Of a stretch of 43,909 nt of DNA, positions 1 to 8,059 are shown in pieces. Each line of letters opens with the position of its first letter. The first letter of the stretch is position 1. Both the position numbers and the translations under genes were made by a program. Origin of the DNA: an uncultured Eubacteriales bacterium (GTDB lineage Bacteria; Bacillota; Clostridia; Christensenellales; Aristaeellaceae); the NCBI GenBank assembly GCA_902788445.1, contig CADAKE010000005.1:1-43909 (forward strand), read 5' to 3'. A model generated the notes under the pieces. The model was not told the DNA's origin and ran no database searches. It saw only the letters and a list, made by a program, of their open reading frames with translations.

Positions 1-33
1 ACAATTACCATATAAAGAAAGGAGAAAAATACC

Positions 34-489
34 ATGAAAAAACTGCTTGCGATGATGCTCACCCTGACCATGCTGCTGACGGCCGTCCCAGCCTTCTCCC
101 TTGCGGAGTCCGCAGCAACCGACGAAAAGGAAGCAACCCAGCTTGAAGGGTTGATGCAGTTGTTGGGCGCGCTGGCCCTCAGTACCGACAGCGATGCGGG
201 GACCGCCGAGGAAGAGACCATGAGTGAGGGGGACCTGACGGCCCTGTTTTCACTGTTCGGCGCGTTAGCCACCCAGGAAAGCGAACCTGCCAAACCTGTC
301 GAAGAAACGGCAAAAGGCGAAGAACAGACCGGGAACGCCCAGGCGCTGTCTGCGCTGTTTGGGGCGCTTCTGAACGCTGAGAAAGGCCAGGAAGCGCCCA
401 AGGACGACGCGGCCCCCGCCGAAAGTGAAAGCGCCTTTGATTTCAGCTCCCTGTTCGGCGCGCTGCTGGGCGGCCGCCGAAGCGATTGA
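34..489 (+). CDS. Secreted low-complexity protein, 5' part of a frameshifted gene
   Basis: The start follows an AAAGGAG ribosome binding site (18-24) by nine bases. The N-terminus has a Lys-Lys start, a hydrophobic core and an Ala-rich cleavage region near residue 25, so the product is exported. The mature part is an acidic linker carrying four similar hydrophobic blocks (LMQLLGALA, LFSLFGALA, LSALFGALL, FSSLFGALL). The frame stops at 489, shortly after the fourth block, but the neighbouring frame continues smoothly from the same point into a folded-looking domain (476-799). This therefore looks like the first part of one gene of about 254 residues that has gained one base or lost two near 475. 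No function is recognised. A real mutation and an assembly error in the GC-rich run are equally possible. Confidence 0.7.
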   Translation: MKKLLAMMLTLTMLLTAVPAFSLAESAATDEKEATQLEGLMQLLGALALSTDSDAGTAEEETMSEGDLTALFSLFGALATQESEPAKPVEETAKGEEQTGNAQALSALFGALLNAEKGQEAPKDDAAPAESESAFDFSSLFGALLGGRRSD

Positions 490-799
490 TCAGTTTTATG
501 GCGTCTGGACGCTGGATCACGTCGAGATTTCCGGCGGCATCTCCCTGTCCCCGGATATGCTGGCGCAGTTCGATTTGACCGTGGCCGCGCAGTTCACGAT
601 CTCGGAAAACGGCGTGACGATGGCGTTTTCTGCCAACGGCGAGGCGAACGAAGCGCCCATTGAGTGCACCGTCGAGTTCAAGGACGGCGCGCTGTTCGTC
701 ACAGCGGATGGATATACCCAGCAGTGCAATTTGACCAGCGACGGCGGGATGGTTTGCTCCAATGAGTTCATGAACGTTTATTTTGTCAAAGGCGAATAA
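476..799 (+). pseudogene. 3' part of the frameshifted secreted protein (lipocalin-like beta domain)
   Basis: From about 476 this frame reads AEAIDQFYGVWTLD and then alternating short strands typical of a small beta-barrel, ending KGE and a stop at 797-799. 'GxW' near the start of the domain, repeated Val/Phe strands and an 'ENGVTMAF...NG' segment resemble the lipocalin-like domains of clostridial secreted proteins. That similarity is weak and is an inference. The frame has no convincing start of its own: the ATG at 425 lies inside the upstream coding frame and has no ribosome binding site. It is best read as the C-terminal domain of the preceding ORF, separated from it by a one-base frameshift. 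Confidence 0.6.
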
Positions 800-1003
800 T
801 ACCACGGCAGGAAAAGTTCAGCCGCAGATGAAAAGGCGCATTCATTCAAGATGGGAAATGGGAGTGAAAGCGTGTTTTCAGAAACGCAAGTCAGCTTTCT
901 TTCTCTGGCGTCCCAAGACCGCGTGAACGTCTGATAAGGGCGACATGCGAAAGGCGCGTCTTTCGCATAAACGATATATCATTACATTTGGGATGAATCA
1001 ATC

Positions 1004-1201
1004 ATGAAAAACAAATGGGCAAAATTTATTGCTTATGTCATTGGCTTTCCCATCGTCTGGAATGTGATTACCTATATCTTGAACGTGTGGATTGATAAGG
1101 GTGAATTCCAGTTCAAGGTCACGTCGAACATTATTGTCCCGCTGATTTGCGGCTGTATTATTGGAGTTTCCCTCTTCCTTCTCGACAAAAAGAAGAAGTA
1201 A
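1004..1201 (+). CDS. Small two-helix membrane protein
   Basis: A 65-residue protein with two predicted membrane helices, around residues 7-27 (FIAYVIGFPIVWNVITYIL) and 42-60, and a highly basic C-terminus (DKKKK). The positive ends suggest that both termini face the cytoplasm. Only a weak GGGA lies upstream, so the start is chosen because it is the first ATG of the frame. The upstream DNA is more AT-rich than that of the neighbouring genes. I do not recognise a family. It could be a small hypothetical membrane protein or the remnant of a larger one. Confidence 0.55.
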   Translation: MKNKWAKFIAYVIGFPIVWNVITYILNVWIDKGEFQFKVTSNIIVPLICGCIIGVSLFLLDKKKK

Positions 1202-1412
1202 TCCTCCAAGCAGCCTTTCCCTTGAGAAGAGGCTGATGATGCGGTACGGGGACGCGCCTTCGTACCGCAAGCCTGAGCAAGCCTTCCCGGGCGCTGCGCT
1301 GTCGGGGAAGCATTTTTGAATTTGACAATATGGAAACCCGCTTGTTTTCAGCTTCCAAATGTAGTAAGATTTTATTTGCTGAAACGCAAATGCCTCAAAG
1401 GAGAGCAATACG
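1202..1412. other. Intergenic stretch with two hairpins
   Basis: The gap holds one inverted repeat, GCGGTACG...CGTACCGC, at about 1240-1268. A second hairpin at about 1284-1311 (CTTCCC...GGGAAG) is followed by CATTTTTG and could terminate transcription from the small membrane-protein gene. No convincing promoter or gene is visible here. Confidence 0.4.
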
Positions 1413-1496
1413 ATGCCCTAAGTTGACGGCATGGATCAGGTGGAGTACCGCTATGAAAACGGGTTCAATATTTTGATCGTACACAAATGCATTTAA
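1413..1496 (+). pseudogene. Tiny ORF with in-frame stop behind a good ribosome binding site
   Basis: AAAGGAG at 1398-1404 precedes an ATG at 1413, but the third codon is TAA. In the same frame, a second ATG (1431) opens 21 further codons (MDQVEYRYENGFNILIVHKCI) that end at 1496. The remnant could be a broken leader gene or a decayed paralogue. It stops just before the start of the next membrane-protein gene, so a translational-coupling leader is also possible. Confidence 0.2.
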
Positions 1497-1516
1497 AATG
1501 TGGAAGGGTATACCAA

Positions 1517-2230
1517 ATGCATCATGGCAGACATCCTTACGAAAGCATGGTGGTAAACATGAAAGGCAGCGGCGGCACAGCAAAAAAAGCCCCCTCATTG
1601 TTCCTGAATGAACGCTTCATGGCGGTCACATGTATTCTTGTCCTGGTCACGGGGCTTGTTTCCCTGTACTTCTCTGTCAGAGAAGGGGAAGCCTTTGAAG
1701 TGTTTGAACTGGTGACGAAGCTCATAACGGCGGCTGCCATGTATCAGGCGTTCCGGTTTTTCAAATGGGATGTGGCGAAGGGCCTCATGGGCGGTGTGCT
1801 GTTCTGTCTCATGTACCAGGAGGCTTATCTGGTGATCGCCAAGCTGTGGGGAGAGCAGGATTTTGACAACTATCTGCTGGTCGGCGTGCAGGGAAGCCTG
1901 TATCTGGCGGCTGCCGGGATGGCGTTCCTCATGACGGTGATCATCACGATCAATCATTTTTTCATCAACTATTCCTCTCACGGCAATCCCAAGAACATGA
2001 TCCTGAACCGCATGGCGCTGATGGTGAAATTCGCGGTGTACATCCTCCTCTTCGCGGCAAACAGCTTTCTGGGCTTTCCCGCCGCTGAACTGTGGAAAAA
2101 TGCCCTGTGGTACGTAACGGACATCGCGCTTTTGCTGCTGCTGATCAGCGTGGAATCCCAGTTCGATTCCTTCAACGCCCTGCGTCAGGAGCTTCGGAAG
2201 GATAAACGCGAAAGGGGGCTAAGTAAATGA
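1517..2230 (+). CDS. Polytopic membrane protein, unknown function
   Basis: The chosen start at 1517 sits eight bases after GGAAGGG. An upstream in-frame ATG at 1487 has no such site. The product of about 237 residues has a soluble N-terminus of roughly 35 residues and then about six membrane helices (FMAVTCILVLVTGLVSLYF first, ALWYVTDIALLLLLI last), followed by a charged cytoplasmic tail (RQELRKDKRERG). I recognise no family motif. Its last four bases overlap the start of the next gene (ATGA), so the two are almost certainly co-translated. The partner carries an extracytoplasmic domain, so this protein may be its membrane partner. Confidence 0.7.
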   Translation: MHHGRHPYESMVVNMKGSGGTAKKAPSLFLNERFMAVTCILVLVTGLVSLYFSVREGEAFEVFELVTKLITAAAMYQAFRFFKWDVAKGLMGGVLFCLMYQEAYLVIAKLWGEQDFDNYLLVGVQGSLYLAAAGMAFLMTVIITINHFFINYSSHGNPKNMILNRMALMVKFAVYILLFAANSFLGFPAAELWKNALWYVTDIALLLLLISVESQFDSFNALRQELRKDKRERGLSK

Positions 2231-3201
2231 GCACCAGAGAGCGCCTCTCCGGCATCTGGCTGATGACGACCACCCTCCTGTCCCTCTTCGCGTACACGAT
2301 CTATTTCGTGGCCCAGATGTGGCTGAACGTTCTGCACGCCGCGTTCCTGACGCTGGCGCTTTTGCAGATCGCGGCGCTGATCCTTTACCTGTGGGGCCCG
2401 GAAAAGCTGAAGTCCTGGCCGCTGAAGCTGCTGTACCGCCTTTTGTACGCGTCCTCTCTTTTCGTAATTCCCGCTTTTGCATTCATTTTCATGGGCCTGA
2501 TTTCCCAGTATCACGTCCGTATCCCGGACGCCATCCCCGCCGCGAACATGCCGGCGGAGCAGATTCTTCCCCAGGGGCAGACCGTGATTTACAATACCGG
2601 CACGGTGTATGTCATCTTCCCGGAGTATTCCGAGATTGGCCTTGTATGCGAAAACCGCCCGTCCAAAGCCGACGCCTCCATTACCTGGTGCAGCGGCGCG
2701 GCCTTTCAGCACGAAATCAGCCTGGGGTTTACCCAGGAAAACGTGGAAGGGGATCACGCGGTAAACGGCGTCCTCTATGAAAGCCCCTACAACAAGGACA
2801 GCTACGCGGCTTTCACTTTCGCCGACGGCCAGTTTTCATTCGCGTTCGATCACCCCACCGAAGCCGTCAGGGAAGCCGCCGACAAAGGCGGGAGCGGCTT
2901 CATGCAGTTCGGCCTGATCCGGGATGGGGAAATCGTGATGAGCATCAATCGGCCCAGGGCCCGCTGCTACCGGACGCTGGCGGAGCTGAACGGAAATCTT
3001 TGCGTCATTGATTCCGTGAACATGCTGCACTTTGAAGAATTTTTGGAGGAACTGCGGCGCCTGGGGGTCACCAACGCCCTGTATATGGACATGGGCGCGG
3101 GCTGGAATTATTCCTGGTTCAGGAGCGCGGCCGGAAAGGTGGTCACCCTCTTTGGCCTCCCAGTTCCCTGGTCCCACAACTGGATCGTATTTCAAAAATG
3201 A
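2227..3201 (+). CDS. Membrane-anchored protein with NAGPA/phosphodiester-glycosidase-like exterior domain
   Basis: 324 residues. Three hydrophobic helices occupy about residues 10-100 (the third being VIPAFAFIFMGLIS), and an extracytoplasmic domain follows. The C-terminal stretch, with LEELRRLGVTNALYMDMGAGW at about residues 275-297 and a final WSHNWIVF, resembles the region of NAGPA-type phosphodiester glycosidases where 'LGAxxALNLDGG' is normally found. That assignment rests on a motif seen by eye, and the usual GG after the Asp is replaced by MG, so activity is uncertain. The family removes covering sugars or processes exopolysaccharide. The start overlaps the upstream membrane-protein stop by four bases, which points to an obligate pair. 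Confidence 0.6.
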   Translation: MSTRERLSGIWLMTTTLLSLFAYTIYFVAQMWLNVLHAAFLTLALLQIAALILYLWGPEKLKSWPLKLLYRLLYASSLFVIPAFAFIFMGLISQYHVRIPDAIPAANMPAEQILPQGQTVIYNTGTVYVIFPEYSEIGLVCENRPSKADASITWCSGAAFQHEISLGFTQENVEGDHAVNGVLYESPYNKDSYAAFTFADGQFSFAFDHPTEAVREAADKGGSGFMQFGLIRDGEIVMSINRPRARCYRTLAELNGNLCVIDSVNMLHFEEFLEELRRLGVTNALYMDMGAGWNYSWFRSAAGKVVTLFGLPVPWSHNWIVFQK

Positions 3202-3255
3202 TTTGGCGGAATTGTAGCAAAGAAGAATCATATACAGAAAAGGAGCGTGTCCACG

Positions 3256-4158
3256 ATGAAGAAAACATTCATTCTCATCCTTGCTGTGGTACTGCTGTTG
3301 TCCATGCTCTCTGCCGTTGCGGAGGATCGGATATCCGCGGAAGGTCCCGTAAAGGTCAGCTATCTTGGGCCGGAAGGTACTTATACTGAGGAAGCCGCGC
3401 AGTTCTGGTTCCGGAACGGTGAAACGCTGATTCCCAAGGCGACGGTGAACGACGCCATAACGGACGTGCTGACGGGAGACGCGGATTTCGCCGTCATTCC
3501 CCAGGAAAACACGCTGGGCGGCGCGGTGGTCAACTACGTGGACGCGCTGATTGCGGCGGAGGACGCCTATGTGGTGGGCGAAGTGGTGCTGCCGATCAGC
3601 CAGACATTAATGGGCGTGCCGGGAACGAAGCTCGACGAGATCAAGATCGTCTTTTCCCACGTCCAGGGCCTGACCCAGAGCGCCACTTGGCGCGCGGAGC
3701 ATCTGCCGGATGCCGATGCCATGGAAATGTCCAGCACCGCCGCCGCGGCCAGCTATGTAGCCGAAACAGGAGACAAAACCCTCGCCGCCGTCGCCGCGCC
3801 GGGAGCCGCCAGGCTCTACGGCCTGGAGGTGCTGGCGGAGAACGTGCAGATCTCCGATGCCAACAAAACGCGCTTTTACGTGCTTTCCAGCCGCCCGCTA
3901 AAGGAGGCTGGGCTGACGCGCGCCGTGTTCGTGGTAACGTGCGAAGGCAGCTGGATTGATGATATTCTTGTCCGAGCGCATGACGCGGGGCTTGAAACCG
4001 TATCGCTTCACGACCGTCCGGAGGGCAGCTTCCTGGGCAAGTATCATTACGTCCTTGAAGTGGCGTGTGACGCGGGCATCACGGACGCGCAGATCGAGGC
4101 CGTTTCCGAGCTGGAGGGCGTGCGTTTTGCCGGATGTTTCAATGCCGCTGAAAAGTAA
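3256..4158 (+). CDS. Prephenate dehydratase-family protein with signal peptide and ACT-like domain
   Basis: The start ATG at 3256 lies ten bases after AGGAG (3241-3245); the GTG at 3247 is too close to that site. Residues 1-22 form a clear export signal (MKKTFILILAVVLLLSMLSAVAEDR). The rest is a complete prephenate dehydratase layout. YLGPEGTYTEEAA opens it, IPQENTLGGAV supports the active site, a HVQGLTQ segment matches the HPQALAQC region, and NKTRFYVL carries the TRF motif that bears the catalytic Thr. After about residue 220 an ACT-like regulatory fold follows (GSWIDDILVRAHDAGLE ... KYHYVLEV). The cytosolic enzyme makes phenylpyruvate for phenylalanine synthesis. A secreted form is unusual, and its substrate outside the cytoplasm is unknown. 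A short family-G repeat begins at the stop codon. Confidence 0.8.
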   Translation: MKKTFILILAVVLLLSMLSAVAEDRISAEGPVKVSYLGPEGTYTEEAAQFWFRNGETLIPKATVNDAITDVLTGDADFAVIPQENTLGGAVVNYVDALIAAEDAYVVGEVVLPISQTLMGVPGTKLDEIKIVFSHVQGLTQSATWRAEHLPDADAMEMSSTAAAASYVAETGDKTLAAVAAPGAARLYGLEVLAENVQISDANKTRFYVLSSRPLKEAGLTRAVFVVTCEGSWIDDILVRAHDAGLETVSLHDRPEGSFLGKYHYVLEVACDAGITDAQIEAVSELEGVRFAGCFNAAEK

Positions 4159-4357
4159 CCATTCAGTCATGCCGGTTATCCCCCGATTTGTTTGGTTATC
4201 GGATGTAGGGGCGGATATGATCCGCCCGTAACCAGGCAAACTCAGACGGATAGGAACAAACGACACCCGCCCAGTTGCGTGCGGGCGGATGCTATCCGCC
4301 CCTACAATCAATTGGCCTGCTGGTCTGAAGAACCCGACACGGCTGGCCAGTTACGCT
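4155..4357. repeat. Family G repeat, full copy
   Basis: Palindromic cores GTAGGGGCGGAT at about 4205-4228 and its inverse ATCCGCCCCTAC at about 4282-4305 flank a spacer of about 50 bp. Outer arms run from GTAACCATTCAG at the stop codon of the preceding gene to CCAGTTACG. The copy at 35165-35366 is nearly identical along its length, including the internal GGCAAACTCAGACGGATAGG. It fills the gap before cstA. Confidence 0.85.
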
Positions 4358-4441
4358 GAAAAGAATACATAGTAAGTTTTGCCAGCCTAAAACGGTACAG
4401 TTCAGACAGCGCCGCAATGACTGAAAAGGAGTTTGTTTCTC

Positions 4442-5863
4442 ATGATTTCATTGATTCTTTCCCTCGTTGTGCTTCTGGTCGGCTTTGCTGTTTACAGCAA
4501 GGTGGTGGAAAAGGTGTTTGGCCCGGATGATCGGCAGACGCCCGCCATCGCCATCAACGACGGCGTGGACTGCGTGCCCATGAAGCCGTGGAAGGCTTTT
4601 CTGGTGCAGCTTTTGAATATCGCGGGCACGGGGCCGATCTTCGGCGCGCTGATGGGCGCGTGCTTCGGGCCGGTGGTGTTTCTGTGGATCGTGTTCGGCT
4701 CGATCCTGGGCGGCGCGGTGCATGATTTTATGTCCGGTATGATCTCCTCCCGCCATCGGGGCGCTTCCATTGCGGAGCTGTCCGGGATTTATCTGGGGAA
4801 TACGGCCAGATGGATCATGCGGGTGTTTTCCGTCGTGCTGTTGATTCTCTGCGGGACTGTGTTTGTCAACAGCCCCGCGGCGCTGATTGCCAGGCTGACG
4901 CCGGATTCTCTGAACGAGACCTTCTGGATCATCGTGATCCTGGTGTACTACGTGCTGGCGACGCTGCTGCCCATCGACAAGCTGATCGGCAAGCTCTATC
5001 CCATCTTTGGCGTGATCCTGATTGTCATGGCGGTGAGCGTGCTGGGCGGCATCGTGGCGGGCGGCTACACCATTCCCGAAATTACCCTTTCCAACCTGCA
5101 TCCCGAGGGGCTGCCGGTGTGGCCCTTCATGTTCGTCACCGTAGCCTGCGGGGCAATCTCTGGCTTCCATGCTACCCAGTCGCCGATGATCGCCAAGTGC
5201 ATCACCTCAGAAAAGCAGGGCCGCGCCGTGTTCTATGGCGCGATGATTGCCGAATCCGTCATTGCCCTGATCTGGGCGGCGGCGGGCGTGGCCTTCTACG
5301 GCGCGACGGACGTGCTGAATAATGCCCTCTCCACCCTGGGCCAGTCCGGCACCGTGTATGAGATTTCCAACACCATGCTGGGCGTGGTGGGCGGCGCGCT
5401 GGCGGTGGTCGGCGTGGTGGTCTGCCCCATCACCAGCGGCGACACGGCGTTCCGCAGCGCCCGGCTGATCCTGGCGGAGATCACGCATCTGGATCAGCAG
5501 AAGATCAAAAACCGCCTGATCATCACCCTGCCGCTCCTGGCGGTGGGCGCGGTGCTGACGCAATTGGACTTTAACGTGCTGTGGCGCTACTTCTCCTGGA
5601 GCAACCAGACCCTGGCGATGATCAGCCTGTGGGTGGCGACGGCCTATCTGCTGAAGGAAAGCAAATACCGCTTCGGCTCGCTGATCACGGCGCTGCCCGG
5701 TGCTTTCATGTCGGCGGTCAGCCTGACCTATATCCTGATGGCGGGCGAGGGCTTCGGCCTGTCGGCTGCGATCGCTTATCCAGCGGGCATCTTGTTCGCC
5801 GTCGCGCTCTTTGGCGTATATGTTGTTATGCTCAGGAAAAAGCTGGCAGAAACCCGCGATTGA
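4442..5863 (+). CDS. cstA: CstA-family carbon starvation / pyruvate-peptide transporter
   Basis: 473 residues with about 13 membrane helices. Family signatures are easy to see: PAIAINDGVDCVPMKPW near residue 35, LLNIAGTGPIFGALMGA near 60, GAVHDFMSGMISSRHRG near 100, and SGFHATQSP with PITSGDTAFRSARL later in the chain. The length fits the short Gram-positive version rather than the roughly 700-residue E. coli CstA. The family imports pyruvate or peptides under carbon limitation. The start at 4442 lies ten bases after AAGGAG; a TTG at 4433 is too close to that site. The gene stands alone between a family-G repeat and a strong terminator. Confidence 0.9.
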   Translation: MISLILSLVVLLVGFAVYSKVVEKVFGPDDRQTPAIAINDGVDCVPMKPWKAFLVQLLNIAGTGPIFGALMGACFGPVVFLWIVFGSILGGAVHDFMSGMISSRHRGASIAELSGIYLGNTARWIMRVFSVVLLILCGTVFVNSPAALIARLTPDSLNETFWIIVILVYYVLATLLPIDKLIGKLYPIFGVILIVMAVSVLGGIVAGGYTIPEITLSNLHPEGLPVWPFMFVTVACGAISGFHATQSPMIAKCITSEKQGRAVFYGAMIAESVIALIWAAAGVAFYGATDVLNNALSTLGQSGTVYEISNTMLGVVGGALAVVGVVVCPITSGDTAFRSARLILAEITHLDQQKIKNRLIITLPLLAVGAVLTQLDFNVLWRYFSWSNQTLAMISLWVATAYLLKESKYRFGSLITALPGAFMSAVSLTYILMAGEGFGLSAAIAYPAGILFAVALFGVYVVMLRKKLAETRD

Positions 5864-5908
5864 CGGCATCATTTTTGATAACCGAATGATGGAACAGACG
5901 CTCTATTC

Positions 5909-5954
5909 CGCTCACTCCGTGCCCGCCTGGCACGGCGTGAGCGTTCGTTTTTTT
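5909..5954 (+). terminator. Rho-independent terminator after cstA
   Basis: CGCTCAC...GTGAGCG forms the outer stem and CGTGCC-CGCCT-GGCACG the inner stem and loop, followed by a run of seven T at 5948-5954. Confidence 0.85.
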
Positions 5955-6071
5955 CAGGCGCACGGACAATCCTTGCCGAAGCGGATAGTCTGCAATCGGG
6001 AGTTTGGGCTCCAAGCATTCGGTATCACAACAGACGATGAAACGGATACCCAAATGAATTTGTTCCCGATC

Positions 6072-6098
6072 GAAAACCCTTTGCCGTTCCGATTCGTC
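6072..6098 (+). promoter_or_regulatory. Candidate ECF-type autoregulatory promoter
   Basis: GAAAAC (6072-6077), a 17-base spacer and CGTC (6095-6098) match the general AAC...CGTC pattern of Bacillus-type ECF promoters (TGAAAC/CGTC) and lie upstream of an ECF sigma gene. The first two bases of the -35 differ from that consensus. The rest of 5955-6188 shows nothing else. Confidence 0.45.
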
Positions 6099-6188
6099 TG
6101 ATATATGAAACTTGCTTTAAGCGCTGGCAAGGAATCACCTGCGGCAGGCGGACGCGCCGGGCCGGAGATACCAAAGGGGAACGATGCC

Positions 6189-6671
6189 GTGAATGCTGTG
6201 ATGTTTCAGACAGAGGTCAGGCGGATTGAGAAGCTGTTATACCACGTCGCCTGGACGCACCTGGGCAACGACCGGGACGCGGAGGACGCGGTGCAGGAAG
6301 CATTGCTCAAGGCCTGGATGAAACGGGATTCGCTGCGGGATGAAAAGCAATTCAAGCCGTGGCTCACCAGAATCCTGTGCAACCAGTGCAAGGACATGCT
6401 GCGAAAACGCAAAAGATGGAGCTTCTATCCCCTGATGGAAGATACTGCCCAGATCGAGATGCCGGAAGTGGAAAACCCGGTGCTGAATGCCATGCAAAAA
6501 CTGAAACCGGAATATCGGACGCTGATGACGCTCTACTACCTGGACGGCTGCTCCGTGCGGGAATTATCAGAGATAACAGGGGCGCCTCAAGGAACGGTCA
6601 AAACCCGCATACGAAACGCACGGAAACAACTCAGCAAGACTCTCCTCATTGAATGGGAGGACGAACTATGA
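6189..6671 (+). CDS. ECF RNA polymerase sigma factor
   Basis: About 160 residues when started at the GTG at 6189, eight bases after AAAGGGGA (6173-6180). The frame extends upstream to an ATG at 6105, but that part is compositionally unlike the family. Region 2 is seen as DRDAEDAVQEALLKAWMKRD and FKPWLTRILCNQCKDMLRKRKR, and region 4 as LKPEYRTLMTLYYLDGCSVRELSEITG plus GTVKTRIRNARKQL. The length and the two-domain layout are those of SigV/SigW-like factors. The stop codon overlaps the next start by four bases (ATGA), so sigma and anti-sigma are co-translated. A candidate self-recognised promoter lies at 6072-6098. Confidence 0.9.
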   Translation: MNAVMFQTEVRRIEKLLYHVAWTHLGNDRDAEDAVQEALLKAWMKRDSLRDEKQFKPWLTRILCNQCKDMLRKRKRWSFYPLMEDTAQIEMPEVENPVLNAMQKLKPEYRTLMTLYYLDGCSVRELSEITGAPQGTVKTRIRNARKQLSKTLLIEWEDEL

Positions 6672-7858
6672 ACAGCAAGGAATTTCAAAAGCAACTGACA
6701 TCGGCCATCCCCGACGTGCCGGAGCATTTTCACAATCGGATGGAAATGACGCTGGCAAGTATCGTCAATCAGGAGGCAAATATGAAAGAAAGCACTAAGA
6801 AAGCGATCAGAACGGCAGGTCGATTCTCATCCCGTACTGTGGCACTGGCCTTGGCGCTGATGATGGCGGTAAGCGCCGTCGCACTGGCTGCCACCCAATG
6901 GCATGTATTCGATAATCTGTCCTTCCTTACCGGCAAGCAGACGCCTAAAAACGCCGACACGCTGATGCAGGCCAATCTGTATCAGAATACAGTGAACAAT
7001 GTGGAAATCACCGTGAAGGAAGCGGGTTACGACGGCCGCACGCTGCTGCTGCAATACAGCTACCGGATGCTGGATGTGGACAAAACCTTTAGCCCGGATG
7101 GCGTGCGGGAAGAAGATTTGCAGCTGCTTTCCGACCATCACGTGGGCTGGTGGATCGACCATATCTGGTTCAATGGCAGGGCCATGAATATGCCTGAAAA
7201 CTCCGGCGCGATGGAAAGCGGAACAGGCGTGCCCGGTGAAATCGAAATCACGGAATACTGGCGGCTGGACAACGAGGGCTTCATGCTGACCGGTCCCGTG
7301 GAAATCAGCCTGCCCATCGGCGAAATCCAGAGCCTGTCGGATTACAGCCGGATCAATCATCCCGAAAAATACGATGTGGACGGCACCTTGAAGTTGCCGG
7401 AAAAGGGCATGGTCACCTTCACCTTCGACGCCAGGGATGCTCTTTCCAAGGTCACTACGCTCCGGCCCAACGTGGAAAAAGAGCTGCCCAACGTGACCGC
7501 CAAGGTCACGGAAGCGGCGTTCACGCCCCTCATGACCTACATCACCCTGAATTTGAAGGTCAATCCCGATGCGATGGCCGCCTACATTCAGGAAAACGGG
7601 GCCGGTCACAAGGATGAGAACGGCCAGGTGATCTTTCCCTATAGCGCCATGGATGTGCTCGGCGAATGGATCATGAGCTTAGAGCTGGTGGACGGCAGCG
7701 GCGCGCTCCTGTTCCCCGGCCATTGCGGTCAGAACGGCTATGGCGATGGGTGGGCGGAGTTCCTGTATCCCTACCTTGAAACCATCCCCACGGAATTGTT
7801 CCTGGCACCGATTCAGGATGGCGCGGCGGACATGACCCAGGCCGTGCGGATTCAATAA
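6668..7858 (+). CDS. Membrane anti-sigma factor, DUF4179-like
   Basis: 396 residues. Residues 1-55 are cytoplasmic (NSKEFQKQLTSAIPDVPEHF, then a basic segment), a single helix covers about residues 57-76 (TVALALALMMAVSAVALAAT), and the remaining 320 residues lie outside the cell. The position, directly behind an ECF sigma gene with a four-base overlap, and the layout fit the DUF4179 anti-sigma family, which holds its sigma at the membrane until an outside signal arrives. The start at 6668 follows GGGAGG (6655-6660). The outer domain has alternating beta-type sequence; its ligand is unknown. Confidence 0.8.
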   Translation: MNSKEFQKQLTSAIPDVPEHFHNRMEMTLASIVNQEANMKESTKKAIRTAGRFSSRTVALALALMMAVSAVALAATQWHVFDNLSFLTGKQTPKNADTLMQANLYQNTVNNVEITVKEAGYDGRTLLLQYSYRMLDVDKTFSPDGVREEDLQLLSDHHVGWWIDHIWFNGRAMNMPENSGAMESGTGVPGEIEITEYWRLDNEGFMLTGPVEISLPIGEIQSLSDYSRINHPEKYDVDGTLKLPEKGMVTFTFDARDALSKVTTLRPNVEKELPNVTAKVTEAAFTPLMTYITLNLKVNPDAMAAYIQENGAGHKDENGQVIFPYSAMDVLGEWIMSLELVDGSGALLFPGHCGQNGYGDGWAEFLYPYLETIPTELFLAPIQDGAADMTQAVRIQ

Positions 7859-7924
7859 CCGTTTATTGCGCGGGAGGGCACGGGGAAGCCTGTGCCCTCT
7901 GTTTCTGCTGATCGGAGGCTGTTT

Positions 7925-8014
7925 ATGAAAAGAATTCACTTCCTTGTTCTGCTTGCAATGATGATCATGACGCCATTTACTTCCATATTTGTGCGGGGCA
8001 ATCGTTTATTGTAA
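7925..8014 (+). CDS. 29-residue truncated signal-peptide ORF
   Basis: GGAGG (7914-7918) precedes the ATG by six bases. The peptide MKRIHFLVLLAMMIMTPFTS begins like a secreted protein, then ends after RGNRLL. It may be the surviving head of a lost exported protein or a short membrane peptide. It lies just upstream of a family-G repeat remnant. Confidence 0.3.
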   Translation: MKRIHFLVLLAMMIMTPFTSIFVRGNRLL

Positions 8015-8059
8015 TTCTGTGACAAAATAGTTACGAAGCTGAGAAAGAATTGCGATCAT

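Noticed and set aside
34..799. Programmed ribosomal frameshift joining the two ORFs
   Set aside because: No slippery heptamer with a downstream pseudoknot is evident near 475; mutation or sequencing error is simpler.
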